A stretch of 64,000 bases of DNA from Anas platyrhynchos (GCF_047663525.1 NC_092601.1:16701501-16765500); one strand, 5' to 3'. Numbered from the stretch's first letter, positions 49,601 to 58,332 are shown. Notes: generated by a model not told the origin, from the sequence alone. Program-made: numbers and translations.

Positions 49601-52600
49601 CCGTGAGTCAGAACAGGTCTGTCTGTCCGTCTGTCACCACCAGCAGCTCGACGGAGACAGGGCTGGGAGCACCACAACACCCAGATTCGGCTCTCCGGTG
49701 CCCAAACCTCTCCGGTGCCCAAAACTGCGCTCACGTCTGAAGACGCACAGGGGATTTCTGCCTCACCACCCTCACCTGCTGCCTTTAACCACGTTTCTCC
49801 CCTGATTACATCCATGCATGCGCTTTTCCAAGCTGAGAGGGAGGAAAGGAGCAAATTGGGGTGCTGCAAAGAGGCAAAACCCACCCCGTGATGGGGGAAC
49901 TGGGTGAGATCCTCGGTCTTCGGCGAGGCGAGAGGGTGGAAACCGCCGCAGACAGCAGGACCCGCAGCCACCACCTCGCAGCCTCTGCCCCAGCCCTACG
50001 GACACCACCGGGGACAGACTGACGTCTGCATCCCAACCCATGTCCAGCTGCTGCCTGCGGCCAGCCCCAGCCGCTCAGCGGCTCAGGAAGTTAAGATTTT
50101 ATATTAAAAAAAAAGCGCAGCACGCTTGCTAAGCCCCACATTTTTGCAGAAGTCGCCCGCAACCATTTCTCCTTCGCTCCTCCAAACTCCCCCACTGCAA
50201 AGCATCGCCCCCGTGGGCTCTCGGCAGCTCCACACCACAAAAAAACCCTTCCACGTGCCCTGCACCCACAGGGCATCTCTGCCTGGTGCCCGGCTCGGGC
50301 AGCGTTTCCCCACCGCAGCCCCACGTGGCAGCCCCGGCGCAGGAAGGGCACAGCCTCGCTCGCCTGCTTCCGTTTCGCTGGGGTTTATTTATTTTTTTTT
50401 TTTGCTGTGCCCTCCTCGCCCCTTGCTCAGGAATCACTGCGAGGTTTTTGAGGCTGGGTGGAAATGAGCCCAGCAGGTTTTTGCTCTTGGAGCTGGTTTG
50501 AGACGTCCCGGGAAGGCAGCAGGCTCCGCAGAGGCTGTCCCGACACATCCGGCTCACGTCCCGGGGCAGGAGCAGGCAGTGACTCAGTGCCGCTCAGCCT
50601 GCAGCTCGCAGCTTTTCCTGGGGCACGCTGGAGGTTTCCAAGAATCATTTCCATTTACAAAACAACGAGAAAAAGAAAAAAGAAAAATCCCCTTTTAGCC
50701 CCAAAAGGGCAAGGCTCAAATCAGTGCTTTTTTTTGGGGGGAAAAGGTGGCGCGCTGCAGGGCAGAGCATGAAAAGGAGCAGAAAGGAGCTGGAAGGAGA
50801 GGTGCAAGAGGTGAAACCTGCTCGAGATAAGGGGAACGCACGCGCTTGGTGCCGGCCCCGTGGCTGCCGCTCGCGGCTTCCCCCGGCGAGCTGTGCCTGT
50901 AAAACCCCCACGGGGAAACCCACGATTACCGAAGGCGAAATTCTTTGGGGATCCAGAAATGAAGGGCGAAGCGTTGCAGCAGCCTGGAATGTACACGGAG
51001 AGATCTCACGGACGGGAGAGGTGCCGGAGGAAAAGCTGAGTGGCCCCCTGGTTCCTCAGCAAAGCTCATGCGAGGCTGATAAAGGACTTGGATTAAAATG
51101 CACCCGCAATTTCCAGAGGTGCCTCCTCCAGACACCACTTTGCTCGTTGCCCAGGCATCCTCCACCAAGCCAGGCAGTGGCAGGGTGAATTAATACCTGC
51201 AAAAAGCTTCTGGTGGGCAAGAAATCAGCCTCTGCAGAGCCCAGGAGGGCAACCCCAGCCGTCCACCAGCTCCTGCTGCTCACCATCAGCCCCCTGGTGC
51301 GCAGAGCTAAAGGTGCTCGAAGCCGAGCGACCGCAGGGATCGACCAAAAAACGCAGATAGAACAGGTTGCAGAGGCTTTTCTGGGTTTAAACACCGGGTT
51401 TTACAGCCAGGTGTGGAGCGTGGCTGGGTCTGCCACCTCGCTGCTCCTTTACCAGGTGCTCGGGAGGAGGCAGAGAGCAGCCCTGGCACCGTGTCCATTC
51501 ATTTTCACCCCAAGCTCAATTTGGCAGCATTTCAGGAGAGAAACCAAGCCGTCCGCGGCGGCAGGGGATTTTTAACTCTGCAGAGCAGCTTTCTTAAAAA
51601 GCCTCGCGGCCGAACACATCCGGCTCTTGCAGAAAGAGCCACGTCACTTTTGGGGACGAGCTGCACCGTGGGCAGGGGACAGCCCTCACCCGTCCGCTCC
51701 TTTCCAAGCAGGGCCAAGCCTCCCCTTCCCCAGCGCAGCAAGATCTCTGTCCTACAGCAGGGAATGCCTCCCCCACACACTATATTTGTTCTTTGCTACC
51801 TTTAATAGGGAAAAAAAACAGTGCTACTGAGCTGTGGGCAGCAGGAGGTGGCACCGGCTCGGGCTGCAGGTGCCTCCAGCTGCAAAGAGCAGGACGGGTG
51901 GCCGAGGCAGGGGGGCTTTCCTGCAAGATTTGGGCTAAGAGGGAATTTTTATGCACAGGACCGTGGTACCTAACCAATCTGCAAGCACAGGCACGCCAAA
52001 CCTTCCTAGATAATCCCATGTTCCCCTAAAGCAGGCTCCCTGCTTCCAGACCCGGCCGTGCTGGTTGCAAACCATTTTCCGAGCACACGTCCGCCCGCGG
52101 CCCCAGCAGGAAGCGGCGCCGGTGTCACAACCACCCCGGGGCAGAAGCACTCGGCTGTTGCCCTTGCCAAGCTCTCCCGACCTGCAAATGCAGCTGCAGC
52201 ACTTGGAGAAGGAAAAGGGGGCACAGCCCGAGCTGGAGAAGTGGTGCCCCCACCCAATTGCGCCCAACATTTCGCCCTCTCGCCGCTCAGCGCCTCTGGA
52301 GAGGCACCGGCAGGACCCAACGCCAGCTGCAGGTTTTGTTTGCTGGAAATCTGAGACCTCCGGCTGAACAAAAAGCAGTAATTAAAAAGCTTTACCTTTC
52401 CTAAAATACACCAAAATGTCCGGCACCACCACGGCAGGGGAGCTGCCCGCAGCCAGGGTCAAACCGTGCGGCTCCCGGCGCGGATGGATGCGGGACACAG
52501 GCACCAGGCTCAGCCCCACGCAGCGTTTTTGGGCACGTCAACCCCACCAAACCACAGCACAGGTTTAGCAGCCTCTGCTGGAAAGTGTTTGTACCAAAAA

Positions 52601-55600
52601 GAGGCTTCCTCCTTTCCAAAAGGAGTTTTTTTTTTGTTTTTTAATTATTTTTCGTGGCGCTGTAGGGGGCAGGAAGGGTGGATGCTCTGCAAACAATTTC
52701 TGGTTAAGTTTTGTCTCCTCCTCATCCTGCCTCCTCTCCCACTCGTGGGATGTTTTTAAAGGAAATTTATCCCTTAAAAAAAAATAAAAATGAGCATTTC
52801 ACTTGAGAGGATGCAAACCTGGCTTAGAGCACGGGACAGACCCCCCTTGGCAGTGACCCTGCTGCAGCCTGGAGGGGACCAACCCCCCCCCCAGCTCCTC
52901 CTTTTCCATGCTGAGAGCTCCCAAAGGAGCTGTGCTGGTGTTGTACCCACCTGTTTTGGGGACAGACACTCAGATGGGGATGAAAAGGCCATGGGGAGAT
53001 GCAGCATCTCCCAAGCTGGGAAAAAAAAGACCACGAATTTCCAGTTTCCATCATAAAAAATCCTCTCTGCTGTCTCAAAATCCCTGGCTAGGACTCGACC
53101 TGCACTGCAGAGTTTTGTCAGCAAGCAGCTGTGGGTAAATGGAGCTCCGTGCGCACCCACAAGCAGTCCTGAGTCACGTCCGTAAAACCCCAAAGTTTTT
53201 GTTGGGCGAGTAAAATTACCCCCAGACAACACAAGTTCCTCTCCCAGCTCTCCCCCCAGCGAGCGGCCCCGCCACCGTTAGCCCAGTGAAAGCAAGCCTC
53301 TGACAAAAAACCCCACGTCCTCGGCCCCAAAATCACCGGGACCCGACACCTGGGCACTAATGGAGAAGCCCCACAGTGCACGCACGGATTCTCTACAGCA
53401 GAAACCAGCTTTGGGGCCAGGTTTGTGCTCAAAGCAACCCCTGGCTCAGCCCCACACTGCAGCCAGGGCCTGGGGAACAAAAGCAGCGGGTGACAAGCAG
53501 GAGAGCAGCCTTTGGGGCTGCCAAAGCACAGCTCAATATTTATTTATCCTGTGTGATGTTCTACAGGTGCAAAGCAAAACCCTGGCTCTGTGGGTTCAGA
53601 GCTGAGAGCCCCCACACTGGCCATGCACCGAGGGCACCGGTCGCGCTGCCAGCCCCAAAAAAACACAACCAGGTGGTGGTGACGGGCAGCAGATCCCATC
53701 CAGGCACCTGCCAAACCCTCCTGGAGGAAAATCTCTTGGCTAAGGGGAAGGACGCGCTCTCAAAGGGTGCCCACGTGCCCCTCTCAGAGCTCACCAAATG
53801 GGCACAGCTCCACGCATAATTCCTTCCCATCCTGACACCAAGCTGGGAAAATGGAGCTGGACGGAGCGCTGGGGGCCTGAGGCAACCCGAAAATCTATCG
53901 ATAAACAGGCAACCAAAGATGCAAAATAAGATTTTGCATATTCGGGCAACCCTCAGGCTCGACGGCGCGCAGAACCAGCGAGCGAGGGTTTCCCACACTC
54001 ACACACACAGCCCTCACCCCGCGAGATAATTCGGATCAAGGCGGCAGCGGGAAGAGGAAGAAAGGCGAAATCCTTCCTGAGCTTCCCTAATCCCCGCCAG
54101 GTGTTTATCTCGGAAGCTATGTTTAGCACCGCGCGGGGAAAAAGGCTCCTGCCCGGCACCATTCCTATCCCCGCGTGTCACGGGTGGCCACGCGCATCCC
54201 CAAAAACTCCGGAGGCAGGAGACAGCCCCGTGACTAAGCCGAGGTGACGGCAGCCGAGTTTTTGCACGCATCGGTCACGGGCACGGCCAACCTGCGAGCC
54301 ACGAGGCAGCCGTCTCCATTCATTGCTCCCATCACCTCCAGCGGGAGCACGAAGCCACCCGAATCTCCCGGGATAAATCCTAGGCTACATCCAGCCGGAG
54401 AGAGTAAAGCCACCTGAATTTCCCAAGTTAAATTTCAGCAGGAGTCTAAAGCCACCCCGAATCACCCAGGTTAAATTCTGGGCTACATCCAGCAGCAGCC
54501 CAAAGCCACCTAAATTTCCCCGAGTTAAATTCCAAGTTTCAGCCAGCGGGAGCCCGAAGCCACTTGAATCTCCTGCGTTAAATTTTGGGCTACATCCAGC
54601 AGGAGCCCAAAAACCACCTGATTTTTTTCCATATATTAAATTCTGGGCTGCATCCAGCAGGACCCCAAAGCCACCTGAGTTTCCCAGGATAAATTTCAAG
54701 CTGCAGCTCGCTCTCAGCCTACCAACACCCCCAAAAGAGCAACACACAACCAACAAACCCTCCCCGGGAGCCAGCACGTTTCAGGCAAAACCCAAACCGA
54801 GCCAAATCTCAGCAGCCAGCAGGGCACGAGGAGGAGAACACACGCACAACACCACGACCCCACGAGCAAAGCAGCCCCCCAAAAACCCTCCCCGAGCTCA
54901 CCTCGGCTCTCCATCCAGGCAGACAGACCCCAGGTAAGGTGTGGGCACGTTGGGGCTCCCCGCAGCCTTTTTATGAACCCCGTTGCAGCCCCGCAGCCGG
55001 GGCAGGCGGGCGGGAGGCATGCGCCCGTACCCGTGAGTCAGCAGCTCCGCTCGGCGCACCGTAAATCGCCGCTGATTCACACCCCGCTTACACAGCAAAC
55101 AGGAAACTCAGGTCCACATTCCCTCCGTTTAAGACACGGAGCGTTCAGAGGAGGAGGAAAAAAAAAAAAAAAAAAAAAAAAAAAAGCCCCCCCCCCCCAA
55201 AAAAAAATCCAAAGTCACGCCGAGGTGCGCTCATCTGCTCACATGGCTCCTGACTTCGAGTTTCCAGCGCATCACCGCTGCCGAGAGGAAAGCCCCGCGA
55301 CTTCCACGCCGGCGGCACGAGCTCCACGGACGGGTCCCTGCTGCCCTCGGGGACGCGGTGGCACCGCCGGGTCCCATGGGTGGCACCGTCACCCACGGGT
55401 GGCACCCACGGACACAGCCCCCCTGCATGGGGGGCTCCCCAGGGACCCCCTTGGGTTGCCCCCAGCCACGCACAGCGCTCACCGAACCACCCCAACCAGC
55501 GTTGAACGAGAGGCGATTTGGGGCCGTTTCGTCCAGAATAGGGTCAGCTTGTTGCTTTTTTTTTTTTTTGCTATTTCCCAGCTCTACCAAACTCACTTTT

Positions 55601-56216
55601 TTTTTTTTTAATTTATCGCCGTGCTGCACACACAGAGCCATTCACCCCTTACCTCCCCCCCCCATCCCATTATGACCCCACGACCCCCTAACCCCCTTTT
55701 TTGGGGTTTGGGGATTTTTTTTTTCCCCAGCTGGACCAAAATCACCCTTTTTTTAAAAAAAAATTATCAACATGCTGCAAGCACAGAACCCTTCACCTTT
55801 TAACCCCCTGGCTGCCCCCTTACGACCCCACGACCCCTTAATACCCCTTTTTAGGGTTTGGGGATTTTCTTTTTCCTAGCTGGACCAAAATCACCATTTT
55901 TTTCCCAAAAAAAATATCAACGTGCTGCACACCCACGGCGCTTCACCAATGGTCCCCACGGTCCTCCCCTACACCCCAAACCCCCCCTACACCCCCCTAC
56001 ACCCCAAAACCCCCCTAACACCCCTTTTACACCTTATTTACACCCCTTTACACCCCCTGACCCCACGCCCCCCAGCCGGGCTGTGCCCGCAAAACGGCGT
56101 GGGCTGCCTACAGCCCGGGAACGGAGGGAAAGAGAAGGGGGTCCCGGGGTCCCTATATCGGTCCTGGGGTCCCCAGATCCCCTCCTGTCCCCGCTCCTAC
56201 CTCTGGGCACGGACAT
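32264..56216 (-). CDS. MAP2K3: MAP2K3 (MKK3), dual-specificity MAP kinase kinase 3, complete coding region
   Basis: Cytoplasmic/nuclear kinase that activates p38 MAP kinases by phosphorylating the Thr and Tyr of their TGY loop (family knowledge). The thirteen coding segments, 5' to 3', are 56216-56201, 42284-42252, 41998-41929, 40704-40656, 38494-38381, 38060-37941, 37514-37398, 37165-37114, 36346-36219, 35614-35537, 33721-33582, 32832-32787 and 32347-32264. All junctions are GT-AG and phases agree, giving 1047 nt and 348 residues; human MKK3b has 347. Visible motifs: basic docking (D) motif near residues 18-27, Gly-rich loop GRGAYG at 72-77, catalytic lysine in MAVK at 94, HRDVK at 189-193, DFG at 209-211, activation-loop Ser219 and Thr223 (SVAKT), and a C-terminal LRKNPAERMNYLELMEHPFF docking region. 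The spellings AEADDL-type linker, ISELGRG and HAQSGT favour MAP2K3 over its paralogue MAP2K6. The start used is the distal CpG-island ATG; two alternative 5' exons are listed separately. NATD1 lies head-to-head upstream. Confidence 0.96.
32787..32832 (-). CDS. MAP2K3: MAP2K3 exon, LRKNPAERMNYLELM
   Basis: Forty-six nt, residues 306-321, with the conserved kinase helix H-I arginine context KNPAER. Forms part of the DVD docking region for upstream MAP3Ks (family knowledge). Confidence 0.96.
33582..33721 (-). CDS. MAP2K3: MAP2K3 exon, C-lobe (IELAILRFPYESWGTPFQQ...)
   Basis: One hundred and forty nt, residues 260-305 plus two bases of Cys306. Reads through VVEEPSPQLPADHFSKEFVDFTAQ, matching the MKK3/MKK6 C-lobe. 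Acceptor ccccag, donor gtgagtc. Confidence 0.96.
35537..35614 (-). CDS. MAP2K3: MAP2K3 exon, PERINPELNQ...SLGITM
   Basis: Twenty-six codons, residues 234-259, holding the APE-equivalent PER and the helix F motif SDVWSLGI. Acceptor cttacag, donor gtaagg. Confidence 0.97.
36219..36346 (-). CDS. MAP2K3: MAP2K3 exon, catalytic and activation loops
   Basis: Residues 191-233. Contains DVKPSN, DFG and the activation-loop segment SVAKT, whose Ser219 and Thr223 are the sites phosphorylated by upstream MAP3Ks. All key residues are intact. Confidence 0.97.
37114..37165 (-). CDS. MAP2K3: MAP2K3 exon, IVRALEHLHSKLSVIHR
   Basis: Fifty-two nt, residues 174-190. The codon for the catalytic aspartate of HRD is split across the next intron (phase 1). 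Donor gtaggtg, acceptor caccag. Confidence 0.97.
37398..37514 (-). CDS. MAP2K3: MAP2K3 exon, hinge region (GDVWICMELMD...)
   Basis: Thirty-nine codons, residues 135-173. Includes the hinge MELMDTSLDKFY and the stretch VLEKKKTIPEDILGKM, which is more lysine-rich than human MKK3 (VLDKNMTIPEDILGEI). Confidence 0.97.
37941..38060 (-). CDS. MAP2K3: MAP2K3 exon, N-lobe (RIRATVN...GALFRE)
   Basis: Forty codons, residues 95-134, covering helix alpha-C and strands 4-5 of the kinase N-lobe. RTVDCFYTVTFYGALFRE matches MKK3. Acceptor tctcag, donor gtactg. Confidence 0.97.
38381..38494 (-). CDS. MAP2K3: MAP2K3 exon, Gly-rich loop and catalytic lysine
   Basis: Thirty-eight codons, residues 57-94. Contains the ATP-binding loop GRGAYG and ends with the lysine of MAVK that pairs with the alpha-C glutamate. 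ISELGRG and HAQSGT are MAP2K3-type rather than MAP2K6-type spellings. Confidence 0.97.
40565..40601. repeat. T-rich tract in MAP2K3 intron
   Basis: Two long T runs broken by a single C. On the gene strand this is an A-rich tract starting about 55 bases after the exon ending at 40656. Confidence 0.95.
40656..40704 (-). CDS. MAP2K3: MAP2K3 exon, PPRNLDSRTFITIGDK
   Basis: Forty-nine nt, residues 41-56, identical to the human linker except for the last residue. Acceptor cctcgcag, donor gtacgt. A long pyrimidine/T-rich tract lies about 55 bases into the following intron. Confidence 0.96.
41929..41998 (-). CDS. MAP2K3: MAP2K3 D-motif exon
   Basis: Encodes VKSKKKRELRITCVPIKQ and the start of the linker (residues 17-40). 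The basic cluster followed by L-x-I is the p38 docking D-motif and matches KSKRKKDLRISC of human MKK3. Acceptor cttccag, donor gtaagtg. Confidence 0.93.
42252..42284 (-). CDS. MAP2K3: MAP2K3 33-nt microexon (DSKGSLEPHKP)
   Basis: Acceptor ctcttccag and donor gtgagtg flank 33 bases, symmetric phase 1-1, so the exon can be skipped without a frame change (337 residues). It encodes residues 6-16, just before the p38 docking motif. It has no obvious counterpart in the human MKK3b N-terminus as I know it, beyond similar length and polarity. Confidence 0.75.
43851..43870. repeat. (CA)n microsatellite
   Basis: CATA followed by eight CA units, in the MAP2K3 intron. Confidence 0.9.
43921..43934 (+). 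promoter_or_regulatory. Near-perfect RFX X-box
   Basis: ATTGCCATAGTAAC matches the X-box GTNRCCATRGYAAC at all but the first base. It lies in the MAP2K3 intron between the 33-nt microexon and the 46.3-kb exon. Confidence 0.45.
45560..45675. repeat. Two-copy degenerate tandem repeat of about 64 bp
   Basis: A block starting CCCTCGACCTGCA and followed by GGGAGCCAAACGCTGC or a close variant occurs near 45567 and 45631. It lies in the large MAP2K3 5' intron. Confidence 0.6.
45720..45738. repeat. Poly-A tract
   Basis: Uninterrupted A run inside the MAP2K3 5' intron. No LINE or SINE body is recognisable beside it. Confidence 0.9.
46310..46360 (-). CDS. MAP2K3: Candidate MAP2K3 51-nt cassette exon or alternative first exon (MDKRQ)
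   Basis: The donor at 46310/46309 reads GGCAAG|gtaggt (phase 1). Two readings fit. As a first exon, translation starts at the ATG at 46325-46323 in strong context (GCCATGG), giving MDKRQ-D. As an internal exon, a pyrimidine-rich acceptor (cctcccttccgccag) at 46361-46363 defines a 51-nt, phase 1-1 exon with no stop in frame, which would insert GVPVSVLHFWEAMDKRQ between MSVPR and DSKGS. A consensus CRE 370 bases upstream supports a promoter; the good acceptor supports a cassette. Confidence 0.4.
46658..46678. repeat. Poly-A tract (poly-T on the MAP2K3 strand)
   Basis: Uninterrupted run of about 21 A, twenty bases below the CRE. Confidence 0.9.
46699..46706. promoter_or_regulatory. Consensus cAMP response element (CRE)
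   Basis: Perfect palindrome TGACGTCA, the binding site of CREB/ATF family proteins. It lies 374 bases upstream of the MDKRQ ATG on the MAP2K3 strand, next to a poly-T tract. Confidence 0.55.
54335..54715. repeat. 54-57-bp minisatellite, seven copies
   Basis: The block AAGCCACC(T/C)GAAT and its flanks recur near 54351, 54407, 54449, 54503, 54557, 54611 and 54668, mostly 54-57 bases apart; one unit is shortened to 42. The minus-strand open frame across it is a by-product of a unit length close to 18 codons. Confidence 0.85.
54902..54914 (-). CDS. MAP2K3: Candidate alternative MAP2K3 first exon (exon 1b, MESR)
   Basis: Thirteen-nt coding stub ATG-GAG-AGC-CGA-G followed by the donor gtgagctcgg, in phase 1. 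It would splice in frame to the 33-nt microexon (MESR-DSKG...) or to the D-motif exon. It begins MES, as human MKK3b does, though three residues are weak evidence. The ATG has G at -3 and G at +4. A TATA-like box lies 53 bases upstream and an AP-1 site about 120 bases upstream. Short ATG-plus-donor combinations arise by chance in an intron this long, so the promoter context carries most of the weight. Confidence 0.4.
54915..55080 (-). promoter_or_regulatory. MAP2K3: Candidate TATA/AP-1 alternative promoter of MAP2K3
   Basis: On the minus strand an ATAAAAAG TATA-like box sits at 54974-54967, which predicts initiation near 54,940 and a leader of about 30 nt before the MESR ATG. Upstream is TGCTGACTCA (plus TGAGTCAGCA at 55034-55043), an AP-1 site with MARE-like extension. 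This is the usual layout of a stimulus-inducible promoter. It is wedged between two tandem-repeat arrays and next to a poly-A/poly-C tract. Confidence 0.4.
55158..55207. repeat. A28-G-C12-A9 homopolymer block
   Basis: Runs of 28 A, one G, 12 C and 9 A directly follow one another, just upstream of the AP-1 site of the candidate MAP2K3 alternative promoter. Confidence 0.95.
55555..55950. repeat. 149-bp tandem repeat, about 2.6 copies
   Basis: The phrase GCTGGACCAAA and its flanks recur at 55581, 55730 and 55879, exactly 149 bases apart. Each copy also carries a GTGCTGCA block about 44 bases later. Copies are diverged by small changes and homopolymer length. It lies in MAP2K3 intron 1, between the distal and TATA-type promoters. 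Confidence 0.8.
55966..56070 (-). repeat. G-run tract in MAP2K3 intron 1 (G-quadruplex potential)
   Basis: On the MAP2K3 coding strand this region has at least seven runs of four or more G (plus C-runs at 55974-55977, 55981-55987, 55992-55997, 56002-56005, 56010-56015, 56021-56024 and 56043-56046) with short loops. It begins about 130 bases into the intron after the distal first exon. Confidence 0.75.
56201..56216 (-). CDS. MAP2K3: MAP2K3 distal first coding exon (exon 1a)
   Basis: Encodes MSVPR plus the first base of the next codon. The ATG follows GCCAGCC, with G at -3, and the donor reads AGAG|gtagga (phase 1). It lies in a CpG island with CCAAT and GC boxes and has no upstream ATG for about 180 bases, so it is my preferred main start. 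Joined to the 33-nt microexon it yields MSVPR-DSKGSLEPHKP. Confidence 0.7.
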
Positions 56217-56480
56217 GGCTGGCGACGGCCCCGCAGCGCCCGGGCAGAGCGCGGCGCCCGGCGGAGTCCGGCCCAGCGAGGCGGGCGGCGGAGGAAAAAC
56301 AGCGAAAGGCGGGGCCCGGCGCCGGCCGGCGGAGCCCCGCCCACTCGCCTGCTGAAACCCCGTTCCGATTGGTTGACAGCGGGGAGGGGGCGGGGTTATC
56401 TCACCGCCCACCCTCGCGGGGGGAGTTTTATGGTTCACGAGCACGGTGGGCGGGGAGCGGTGACGCGGGCGGGGGGGGGG
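56217..56480 (-). promoter_or_regulatory. MAP2K3: MAP2K3 distal CpG-island promoter and 5' UTR
   Basis: Very CpG-dense segment directly upstream of the distal ATG. On the gene's strand it has a CCAAT box (ATTGG on plus at 56368-56372) and several GC boxes (about 56307-56316, 56335-56344 and 56386-56395). There is no TATA box. Broad initiation around 56.25-56.33 kb would fit, but the transcription start cannot be fixed from sequence. Confidence 0.7.
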
Positions 56481-57855
56481 AAGAACGTGGCTGCCCGGGG
56501 GTGCGGTGACTCACGGCATCCCCGCGGCCTCTCCGCGCGTTTTGCCCCTTTCCACGTCTCCCCCTTCCCCGCACGACCCCCCCCGTGCTCGGGGCTGAGC
56601 ACACGCCACCCCCACGGCAAGGGGAAGCAGGGCAAGCCACCCGCCTGGGCTCCCCAAAAATCCTGCTTGCCCCCCCCCAGGGCTCCCTGCTGGGGCAGGA
56701 GGGGTGCAGGGATGCAGGGATGCAGGACTCAGCCCGGCCAGGAGCTGAAAAAAAACCACAGACACACCCCATGAAGCTGCCACCATGCTGGGGGGGTGCC
56801 CTGCTGCAGGACATTCAGCAGCACCCCCAGCCTTGCACCCACACCCTGGCACCCTTGCTCCATCCTCGGCGGCGCGGGGCACCCAGGGCTCTCCCCAAGC
56901 CTTGGAAGGGGCTCCCAAGGCTCTCCCCAACCCCCCGTCGCACCCCGGAGGAGAATCACCCACATATCTGCAGCCCTGATGCATCAGGCTCACCTGCCTG
57001 CACGTGCCTCCTGCCCCGGGGCGATGCAAGGGTCCCCTCCCCATGCTGCAGCCCCATGGGCACCTGGCCCAAGCGTGGGGACCCTCAATGGTGATGCCAC
57101 CGTGTCCTCCGTGGGTCCTGCTCGGGGTCACCCATGTCCCACCAGCCAGCCATGAGTTGTCCCAGCAGCGTCCCCACCATCCAGAGCCTGCTGTGAGTGC
57201 AATTTTTTGGAGAAAACACCTAGAATATCTCAGGGGGGTACAAGGGAGGGGTGGTAGTCGAGCACAGTCACTCATGGTTCTGATCTGGGCTTTGCAGCAT
57301 GTTTTGGAGAGGTTCAAGAGCTGGAAAACCTGCCTGGAATACAGAAAAGAAGGGGCTGGGGGCTGCGTCTACAGGGGGCCAGATGCCTCGGCTGGACCTT
57401 TAACCCAGCAGCCGCAGCGTAACAGCCAGCAGCTGGAAATGGAAGCAAGAAAAGTTCAAATGAGAAATAAATTACAGGTTTTTAACAGCGAGCAATTATC
57501 TCCCCGAGAGAGAGAGAGACGTAGCAGATTCCCCGCCTTTCAAGTCTTCCAACACACGCGAGGAGCCTTCCTAAAAAAAAAAAAAAACAAAAAAACTCGA
57601 CCGCAGGGTTATTAGCGGTGACGCACAAGGGCTGCCGGCTGCCCGTGTCATCCCCCAGGCCGGGCGAGTAGGCGGTGGGATCGGGATGGACTTTTCTGGC
57701 TTTTTGCCATCCCGATTTCTGAATCAGCAGCGGGGCTGATAGCTCCGGAGTGGCTGATGCGAGTGGGTTTGGGCTCGGTGGCTGCCAGCGTTATTTCTCC
57801 TGGCTGGAGCCATGCACGGGGCAGAGCAGGGGCAATCGGCCCAGGTTATGTCAGC

Positions 57856-57896
57856 TGTGTCCCAGTGTCCCAGTGTCCCAGTGTCCCAGCATCCCA
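57856..57896. repeat. 9-bp tandem repeat (CCCAGTGTC)n
   Basis: Four near-perfect units and a diverged fifth. Confidence 0.9.
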
Positions 57897-58099
57897 GTTC
57901 GAGGAGTCCCAGAAATGTCTGTGGACTGTCAGCACTCCTGGAGGAACACAAACACCACCTCTCCGTCCTCCTCTCTCCTCAGGTTTCCCAAATTGACTCC
58001 CTCCAATATCGCTGTGTGCTCAGGGGCATCGCCAGCCCCTCACGGCCCCAAGCCGGGTGCAGGATTTGGCCCCTCTCTCCCTTCCCTGCTGCTGCTGGA

Positions 58100-58195
58100 C
58101 GGTGACAAGTAGCAGCACCGGTACCAAAATCAGCACCAGTAGCAGCACCAGCACTGGTACCAGTACCAGCACCAGTAGCAGCACCAGTACAGCTG
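58100..58195. repeat. Degenerate CAGCACCAGTA-type tandem repeat
   Basis: Short units mixing CAGCAC, CAGTAC and CAGTAG. Similar in composition to the larger 11-bp array and perhaps derived from the same precursor. Confidence 0.75.
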
Positions 58196-58284
58196 CTCTG
58201 CTAATCACCACAGAGCAGGCCGCATGGGCAGCACCAGTCCAGCAGGGTTGTGTCCCAGTGTGGCACCAGTAAGCTGGGCCGGAG

Positions 58285-58332
58285 AGCCCTGTGTGCCAGC
58301 ACAGGGCCTGCACAGGACCAACACAGGACATG
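58285..58332. repeat. Left fragment of the 11-bp minisatellite
   Basis: A few degenerate units (CACAGGACCAAC, ACAGGACATGA) lie just left of the CR1 fragment, so the array flanks the element on both sides. Confidence 0.6.

Larger units (their letters stand above)
46361..54901 (-). other. MAP2K3 large 5' intron, no other gene recognised
   Basis: GC-rich intron sequence with several chance open frames (the longest is 296 codons on plus at 48375-49265), none showing a known domain or splice support. It contains the CRE, poly-A tracts, a CTCF-like core at 52662-52672 and the 54-bp minisatellite. Confidence 0.6.
56481..58284. other. MAP2K3-NATD1 intergenic segment, no gene recognised
   Basis: GC-rich to about 57.1 kb; an AT-richer patch at 57.43-57.52 kb holds a short GA repeat (57506-57519). 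The open frames here have no recognisable domain. Confidence 0.6.

Noticed and set aside
55840-55870. Telomere-like TTAGGGTTTGGGG
   Set aside because: Only one degenerate unit within the 149-bp repeat; not a telomeric array.
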